A DNA stretch of 64,000 nucleotides from Choanephora cucurbitarum. Taxonomy: Eukaryota; Mucoromycota; Mucoromycetes; Mucorales; Choanephoraceae. The notes beneath the pieces were generated by a model. It searched no databases, was not told the origin of the DNA, and was given only the letters and a program-made list of their open reading frames with translations. The translations under genes were made by a program, and so were the position numbers. The stretch is taken from NCBI GenBank assembly GCA_025331435.1, contig JAIWNI010000012.1, positions 393,626 through 457,625 on the forward strand, written 5' to 3'. Positions 57,694 through 64,000 of this stretch are shown one piece after another. Position 1 is the stretch's first letter; each line of letters opens with the position of its first letter.

Positions 57694-59337
57694 ATGTCCA
57701 TTATTAAGCCAGACACTCTCAGAGACGAATTTAATCAACTATTTGAAAAACATAAAGAGATTGAAAACAACCCTAAATTTAAGGCTCTTAAAGAAAAGTA
57801 CAGCCATTTAAAGTAAAGCTACTCAAAAGAAAGAAAATTAAATACTTCTTTTTTTTCTCAATTAGCCTTTTTCTTATAGTAATTTGGAACCAAAGCATGA
57901 CATAAATACATTATCTGAAATATTTCAAGATCCTGATCTTGTAGCAAGAATTTCGTCCGAGGCACATGAAATCATGCGAGTTGGCTGCGTACGCCCTTCT
58001 CGTGTTCGATCTCAATCTGATATCATTATCTCTAAAAAGCCTCAGGCAAAAGATGTCTATCGACAGGCATTAATTGATGAAGATATAGCTCATTTATATC
58101 AATCTGCAGAGAAAACCATTGATTCTGATGCTCAGTATGTAAACCCAATTACACCTAAACAGAGAATTTACCTTGCACAAGAAAAGGAATCAGTAAATGC
58201 CACTCAACCACAACCACAGCAACCACACTTGCCATTATCATCGTCAGTCATACCTACACCCCAATTTACTCCAGATGATGCTGTCTTTAGCGTAGCTCAA
58301 GAGGCCATAGCTTCCTTGACCCAAAAGACTCCTCGTATGCCTCTCATCAGCTTAAATGAAAAACCAACAGAGACAAGTGATGAATTGGAGAGAATGTTTG
58401 AGCAGGTAGCCAACGAAATTAGCCAAAGTCCACTTCAGACAGTGAGGTCGAAGCACCTCTACAACTTTCTTCCTAGACAATCTGATTTAATAGCCTATAA
58501 CTATGTCAAAGAAGATGTAAGCATTCAACATAGAACTCAACGGGTGCTCTAAAAGCTAATTTGTTTTTTGCATAGTTTAATCCAAATGAAAACAATCAAA
58601 AGAAGAGTCGTGATAAAGCAAAAGAGACACTTATTACACTGATTATTCATAAAGCATCAAGTCCGTCTGTCAAATCTCAAGAGATTGAGTGTTTAGGAAG
58701 TCAGAGCCTGACAGACGTACGTGATGCCATTTTTTGTCTTTCCGATTTTGAATGGCATCAAGCACGAATGAATGCTGAATGTGCCGATACAACATCACAA
58801 GAAAACAATATGAACGGTGCCTGCATGATTTACCTTGATCATGTCTTTTATCTAGACACACGATACCCCAACCACCCATCTTATGAAACCTGGATAGATC
58901 ATTGGTTAACCAAGAAGAAAGTAGACCGTCAAAAGTTTCAATATACCACAGCACTCATGCAGGAAACCATATTGGGTCAGATGAAACTCAAACTAAATAC
59001 ACCGATTGCACTAATTCACCAAGAGCAATGTGAACATATGCTTCTGATTCCAGATATTCGGTTATTGTCAGACAATGAATACAAATCCATAGATGAATTT
59101 CCTCGAACCACGCATAATTTCACTTATATTCGGTTCAAGTGCTCTATGTGTTCTGTCTATCCTGCCACTAAACTGACTCATGATGATATTATCAGTGGTT
59201 TCTCTCCTTGTTATTTCTGCGATATTTGCTTTGATTCGTTTCATCAAAATGATGGCGTGAAGCCTGTTGTTTATCATGGACAGCCTGGAGGACAACAATC
59301 TCCATTTCATCAGATAGCGGCTAACAAAAAGCTTTGA
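57694..59337 (+). CDS. SNAPC3: SNAPC3-like snRNA-promoter factor subunit (three exons)
   Basis: Exons 57694-57812, 57880-58516 and 58576-59337 encode 505 aa. SNAPC3 (SNAP50) is the zinc-binding core subunit of the complex that recognises the proximal sequence element of snRNA genes. The C-terminal half contains CMIYLDHVFYLD, HPSYETWIDHW and the cysteine-rich end RFKCSMCSVYPATKLT, then FSPCYFCDICFDSFHQNDG, matching the CxxC...CxFCxxCF zinc-binding pattern. The N-terminal half is less conserved, helical and Pro/Gln-rich. Together with the multi-Myb protein at 11-13 kb it suggests a SNAPc-type complex in this fungus. Confidence 0.8.
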
Positions 59338-59420
59338 AATGTCTGATATTGAAATACTTCGAAAGGAAAAAAAATTAAACTCGCTTCCTTTTTTTTTTCT
59401 TATACTTTCTCCTTTTGATT

Positions 59421-60572
59421 ATGTGGTCACCGAGATCGCTTCGATCAGTCCAATGCACTTCATTATTTAAACGTTGCTTAAGTACCTTGCAACCACAGAA
59501 AGGAGATCGTGTGGTGGTGGCGATGTCTGGAGGAGTTGATTCAAGCGTTTCTGCTGCGCTACTGAAACAACAAGGCTTTAAGGTCCAGGGTGTTTATATG
59601 CGAAACTGGGATACATCAGACGAGCGAGGTGTATGTACCTCTCGAGAAGATTGGGAAGATGTTCAAAAAGTATGTCGAATTTTAGAGATCGAATGTGAAC
59701 ATATCGACTTTGTGAAGGAGTACTGGAACGATGTGTTTGAGAAAACATTGGACGATTATGCTCATGGATTGACACCTAACCCAGACATTGCTTGCAACAG
59801 TTTTATCAAGTTCGGTGCTTTGTTGGATAAGATTCCCAAGGATACATGGTTTGCAACAGGCCATTATTGTCGATCTGAAAACGGTAAACTCTTGCGTGGA
59901 TTGGAACGCAACAAAGACCAATCTTATTATCTCTCTTCTGTACACCAAGAGGCCTTACAGCGCACCATCTTTCCCCTGGGCAACTTTACATCTAAGCAAC
60001 AGGTCAAGTCGCTGGCGACTGATTTGGGACTGGATGTGATTGCTCGTAAAAAAGAAAGCATGGGTATCTGTTTTGTGGGACAACGTAAACGATTTGCAGA
60101 GTTTCTAGAGCAGTACATAGATCAACCTCCTGGGCCTGTCATTAATTTAGAGACAGGACAAGTGATTGGCGAACATCAGGGTCTCTACGGTTACACGATA
60201 GGACAGGCCTCACGTATCTGTCATGGTTCAGACAAATGGTTTGTCGCACAAAAGCGAATGGAAACAAATGAGTTGGTTGTTGTACCTGGTTCGAATCATC
60301 CAGCTCTGTTTCATCAGGGATGTACAGCACGTGATTGGACTTGGATTCATCATCACCCACCTGCTCATTTCAGGCAAGGAATGGAACTCGACGTGCAAGT
60401 ACGATACCGACAATCACCCGAAAAGGCGATTGTATCAGTCAATGAACAAGAGGGCATTTATACTGTACGCTTCAGACAACCTATCAGAGCCATTGCAAGT
60501 GGCCAACAGGTCGTTGTCTGGGATGGAGATTGGTGTTTAGGGGGCGGTGTGATAGATCAAATTCTTTATTAA
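59421..60572 (+). CDS. MTU1: Mitochondrial tRNA 2-thiouridylase (MnmA/MTU1 family)
   Basis: Single-exon gene of 383 aa. The enzyme puts sulphur on U34 of mitochondrial tRNA-Lys, -Glu and -Gln. The N-terminus (MWSPRSLRSVQCTSLFKRCLS) is a mitochondrial presequence without acidic residues. The PP-loop reads VVVAMSGGVDSSVSAALL. The two catalytic cysteines lie in NPDIACNSFIKF and MGICFVGQRK. The signature GVYMRNWDT and the GLYGYTIGQA block are present. It starts about 80 bp after SNAPC3 stops, and its stop codon overlaps that of the VAP gene on the other strand. Confidence 0.95.
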   Translation: MWSPRSLRSVQCTSLFKRCLSTLQPQKGDRVVVAMSGGVDSSVSAALLKQQGFKVQGVYMRNWDTSDERGVCTSREDWEDVQKVCRILEIECEHIDFVKEYWNDVFEKTLDDYAHGLTPNPDIACNSFIKFGALLDKIPKDTWFATGHYCRSENGKLLRGLERNKDQSYYLSSVHQEALQRTIFPLGNFTSKQQVKSLATDLGLDVIARKKESMGICFVGQRKRFAEFLEQYIDQPPGPVINLETGQVIGEHQGLYGYTIGQASRICHGSDKWFVAQKRMETNELVVVPGSNHPALFHQGCTARDWTWIHHHPPAHFRQGMELDVQVRYRQSPEKAIVSVNEQEGIYTVRFRQPIRAIASGQQVVVWDGDWCLGGGVIDQILY

Positions 60573-61835
60573 AAGAAAAGATATGTAAAGATAAACACTA
60601 ATAAAGCAATACCCATAACGACTTGAGGAGGATAACCTTCAACTGATCTTGGTGTCTCTAAAGCAGCCAAGTGTTGATGAACTGCATCCAAAGGTTGAAC
60701 TGTGGAAGCTAATTTACGAGCACTGGAGCCTGTCTGATTACGAGCACGTAAACCTTCTTCCTTTCTGATATCGGCTAACTGCTTTTCAAGTAACTTAACT
60801 TTGTCTAATGCCTCCTTAAGCTGTTCGTTTGTCATATCTTTTTCTTCTTTTTTCGTTTGTGTTGCCTCAGTAAGGTTATTTTGTGTCACTTCTCTCGGAG
60901 TACGAGTTGTATCATATAAAGCAGTGGTAGGCGTGGTTGAGTTAGAGTTAGCAGCAACTGGGGCGGCGATAGTGGCGGCGGCGGTGTTGACAGAGGCTGG
61001 TTCTAATGGCTCATTATTCTGAATAGAAGAAGGTTCAGTTGAAGTAGTGCTAGTAAGAGGAGGAGGAAGAACAGTGTCCGATGATGCAACATGTTCGGTA
61101 TTTTTAGCCTGTTCGGGAATAGGAGAAATCTAAGCAACCAAATTAGAAATGATAAACAGGACTATCCGATGATCTCATACCTCTTCCACCATTTGCTCTT
61201 GTGGTGATTGTTCTTGGTGCTGCGGTGTCTGCTGCTCGTTTTCTTGAAGCTCATCACTCTCTCTTAATTCTGGGCCCAGAAAGACACATTTGATCTTATG
61301 TTGACGCATATTCTCTCTTTCGTTGGCTTCGATATAACTCCACTAGGTAAGAAAAGTGCATGAGCAAAAACAAAGCTACCCTAACCATTCTCCCTTTCAA
61401 CTATTTACCAGTGTTGTAATATCGTTTTGTGATTCATCATTGACCACTGGATAAGGTGCTGTTTGGACAAGAAATTTATCTTTACATTTATAATCCTCGG
61501 GAGGTTCTTCTCTAAAAGGCTGTAAAATAACTGAAGCAAAAATTTGTTATTATCTAACATACAAACACTTTGTCTTTTTCCATACTTTGGACTTCAATTT
61601 CAGAATTAGCTTCAATTCGGCCAGCATTGGGTCTCACGCAGTACTGTTTAGGAGCTGTTGTCTTGACTTTAAAGACAATGGGTTCTGAGCCGGGATTCTT
61701 AACATGAAGAGATTCCTTTGAGACGCGTGTGAAAGGACCTACACAAAAGAAGTTAAGTGACTGTTGCATTCTAACCTCTCTCTATTTCTTACGGTGGAAT
61801 TCAAGTTGTTCGCTGGGACTAATAACAACAGACAT
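60569..61835 (-). CDS. SCS2: VAP/Scs2-type ER membrane tether (five exons)
   Basis: Exons 61835-61793, 61738-61586, 61530-61409, 61342-61181 and 61129-60569 encode 346 aa. VAP proteins sit in the ER and recruit FFAT-motif proteins at contact sites. The N-terminal MSP domain shows LEFHRPFTRVSKESLHVKNP, IVFKVKTTAPKQYCVRPNAG and VQIILQPFREEP, then CKDKFLVQT. A variable Gln/Thr/Ala-rich linker, a coiled coil (LKEALDKVKLLEKQLADIRKEE) and a C-terminal tail anchor (VVMGIALLVFIFTYLFF) follow. Length is in the fungal range. Confidence 0.92.
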
Positions 61836-64000
61836 GATTTTGTTGTATGTATACAAAAAGAAAAAAGAGAAGAAAAGAAGAAGAATAGAGAAAAATAGAA
61901 AGAGGGCAGAATTAAAGTAACAAACAACGGATGTTGAGTTCGAATTGAGACGAAAAAAGTCAGAAAACATGGATTTCCTTATTTAGAAGATCAGTAGCAC
62001 CACTCCTCGTTTCCTGTTCACGACTTTTGCGTCCTCTTCCCAATTATGGCTCATAAGAGATTCTAGTTAAATGATTTGACTGTCTTGAGCACTTTATAGT
62101 CTTTTTGTTTCTGTTCACTATTTTTTCTTCGATAAAATATATATCAACCTTTGCCATCTATCTGTATGCTAACTTTTCCTGTAAGCCAGCGAGAATGGTG
62201 CTATCCTTGTTTGATCAATTAAAACTGGCATTGACATTATCATTCTGATGAATATTAAGCAAGTGTATTTGTCATTTTAGAATCTATTCCTCTACAACTA
62301 TCGAGGCTATTTATCACAATGAAGACTTTCTTGAGATGAAGATTGGAGCATTTTTTCTGTTGCACATTATTTGACATATGGCTGTCTCTTGAAAAAAAAT
62401 TGGTATGAAGTTTCTCGAAACGACCCAGCCTTCTAGATGCAAGACAGTGACTTTCGTCAAGGAAAGGTAAAAGTCATTCAGGCAGCCGAAACATAGGTAC
62501 AAGTTGTGCATAACATCATCCATTAGCTAAAACGCACATTTAAATTATGCGCAACCAGTGATTCATCATAAACAGCTTTCTCCTTATCTCACTTCAATTG
62601 TACTCTCATACCATTGTAGCTTCTTTCTCTGTAATTTATGTCTGAATTAGCAAGAGATCTAATTAAGTACAGAGCAGAAAGCTTGCATTCAAAACAACAA
62701 GTTCTTATAAAAAGAAAAGAAGCAACAATCAATTTGTTGATTAATTAGAAATTCAATAAAAAGTAACTATTTCTTTGCTTTCTTCCTGTTTCCTGATGCA
62801 TTATACTGGATCTGTTAAACAAAAGTGTACATAGGCATTTGAGAAATTAAAAGAGATTGTCGTTTATATGAAAGCCATACATATTCTGAGTTTCTCTTTT
62901 TAGGCAATGTGTTTCTCCCATTAAACAAAAAATAAGCAAAAGAATGATTAGTAGAGTACCAAAACATGTTTGTGTTTTAGGTATTTTTTCATCTTGAGCC
63001 TATTTCAGCAAATTAAAACTACCAACCAACGCATTATCCTTCTCCCTTAACTTGTTTGGTTAATGTTTGTTTGACGATTGATCGGCAAAGGTCTTGAGTA
63101 TTACAGATTGCACAACTTTGCGAGGAAAGCGAAGGATATCATGCTCCTAAAGCAGTTGAATCAATAGCTGCTTTGCATCCAAAATAGAATATATACACGT
63201 ATCACAAACCATTTCATTATCTAGGTAGCAATATGATTTGTGAGACTCCTTGTTTATGTTTATTTTCAGGCACGCAAAATGCCTATTGAAATTATGTTAC
63301 TCTCGAGTATCATTTTTATAGTGGATAAATATGGTCCGTTAACCGGAAGCAGATAAAATTCATATCTGTAGAAGCATTGATTGAAAACGTCAACCTGTTT
63401 TCTATTAAAGATTCTAGTAGTTGGACAAAAAGAGAATAGCAATGTAAACCAGCACAATTTGCCTTTTATTTTTTGTTTATTTGTAATTGGCTTGAGCTCC
63501 ATGATCAGAAACATATTATTTGTTGCAACAAATTTGACAAGTAGTAAAACCCAGTTATATGTTTAAAATACAAACAAAAAAAAAAGAAAGAGAGAGATAA
63601 CAAGAGAGGTTTGTTAAAAGATAACAAGTTCAACCAACTGATGTCTCGGCGATGTTCGACTAAGGTCTTTACCAGGTTTCGACCGTAAATCAAATACAAC
63701 ACTTAGTGATCTTGTGCCATATAAACAAAATGAAAATCTGTTGTTTTCGACTAAAATAGTTCTAAAATAATGTTGATGCTACTCTGTTCTTTTTTCATCA
63801 TTTGGCTGAAGAAAAAAAAGGAATGATTTCCGGATTAACAGATAAACAAAGAAGTAAAAGCGAGCTTTATTTTTTTTTTGAGAAGTTTAATGAAATCAAA
63901 CAAAATTATTTTGCCTTAAGAAGTAAGGGCTTTTTCACGTTGCGAATGTGTGTGCGTATGGCAATTCACGTTTAGTGATTTTTTTAGCTGTGACATGTAC
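61836..64000. other. Gene-free right end of the window
   Basis: 2.2 kb of AT-rich sequence. The first 150 bp are the VAP upstream region with a purine-rich tract. No ORF above about 82 codons and no protein-like frame is seen, nor any RNA gene. A neighbour may lie just beyond 64000. Confidence 0.45.

Overview
The window looks like nuclear DNA of a Mucoromycota fungus, most likely Mucorales. It is AT-rich. Genes are split by many short introns (about 50-70 nt, GT...AG). Ribosomal, splicing, ubiquitin/SUMO and ER genes are plainly eukaryotic. One gene fragment and one LINE belong to families I associate with Mucorales. About 28 protein-coding genes are supported. Most were rebuilt exon by exon, and reading frames close across every junction I quote. 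I found no tRNA, rRNA, snRNA or CRISPR array.

Layout. 1-16.1 kb is gene-dense: pyridoxal kinase (3' part), membrane glutaredoxin, alpha-arrestin, FANCL, a SANT/Myb protein, a Rho3-like GTPase, ribosomal P1, a small secreted protein, 6-phosphofructo-2-kinase, a ten-repeat Myb protein and glutamine-dependent NAD+ synthase. A C2H2 zinc-finger gene follows at 16.7-17.2 kb, then a 6.2-kb stretch without a credible gene. 23.4-31.6 kb carries a coiled-coil protein, the divergent pair GEMIN2/UBA2, and Dymeclin. 31.8-37.9 kb is a mobile-element island: a perfect 148-bp inverted repeat, a 28-bp tandem repeat, a 5'-truncated gene fragment and a decayed LINE. Another gene-poor stretch (37.9-42.0 kb) follows. 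42.0-61.8 kb is dense again: VTS1, RPL29, a methyltransferase, a ubiquitin-like-domain protein, HRD3/SEL1L, SLD2, UFD2, mitochondrial mL41, SNAPC3, MTU1 and a VAP/Scs2 protein. The last 2.2 kb holds no gene I can support.

Themes. Several genes serve ubiquitin and SUMO biology (FANCL E3, UBA2 E1 subunit, UFD2 E4, HRD3, a UBL protein). Others serve DNA replication and repair (FANCL, SLD2), snRNA/snRNP biology (GEMIN2, SNAPC3, and perhaps the multi-Myb protein), and ER/Golgi function (HRD3, VAP, Dymeclin, glutaredoxin). They are not an operon; co-location is probably incidental. The most notable points are the inverted-repeat element, the serine replacing the catalytic histidine in the PFK-2/FBPase-2 homologue, an apparently intact fungal FANCL, overlapping convergent coding ends, tiny terminal exons that automated annotation would miss, and the large gene-free tracts.
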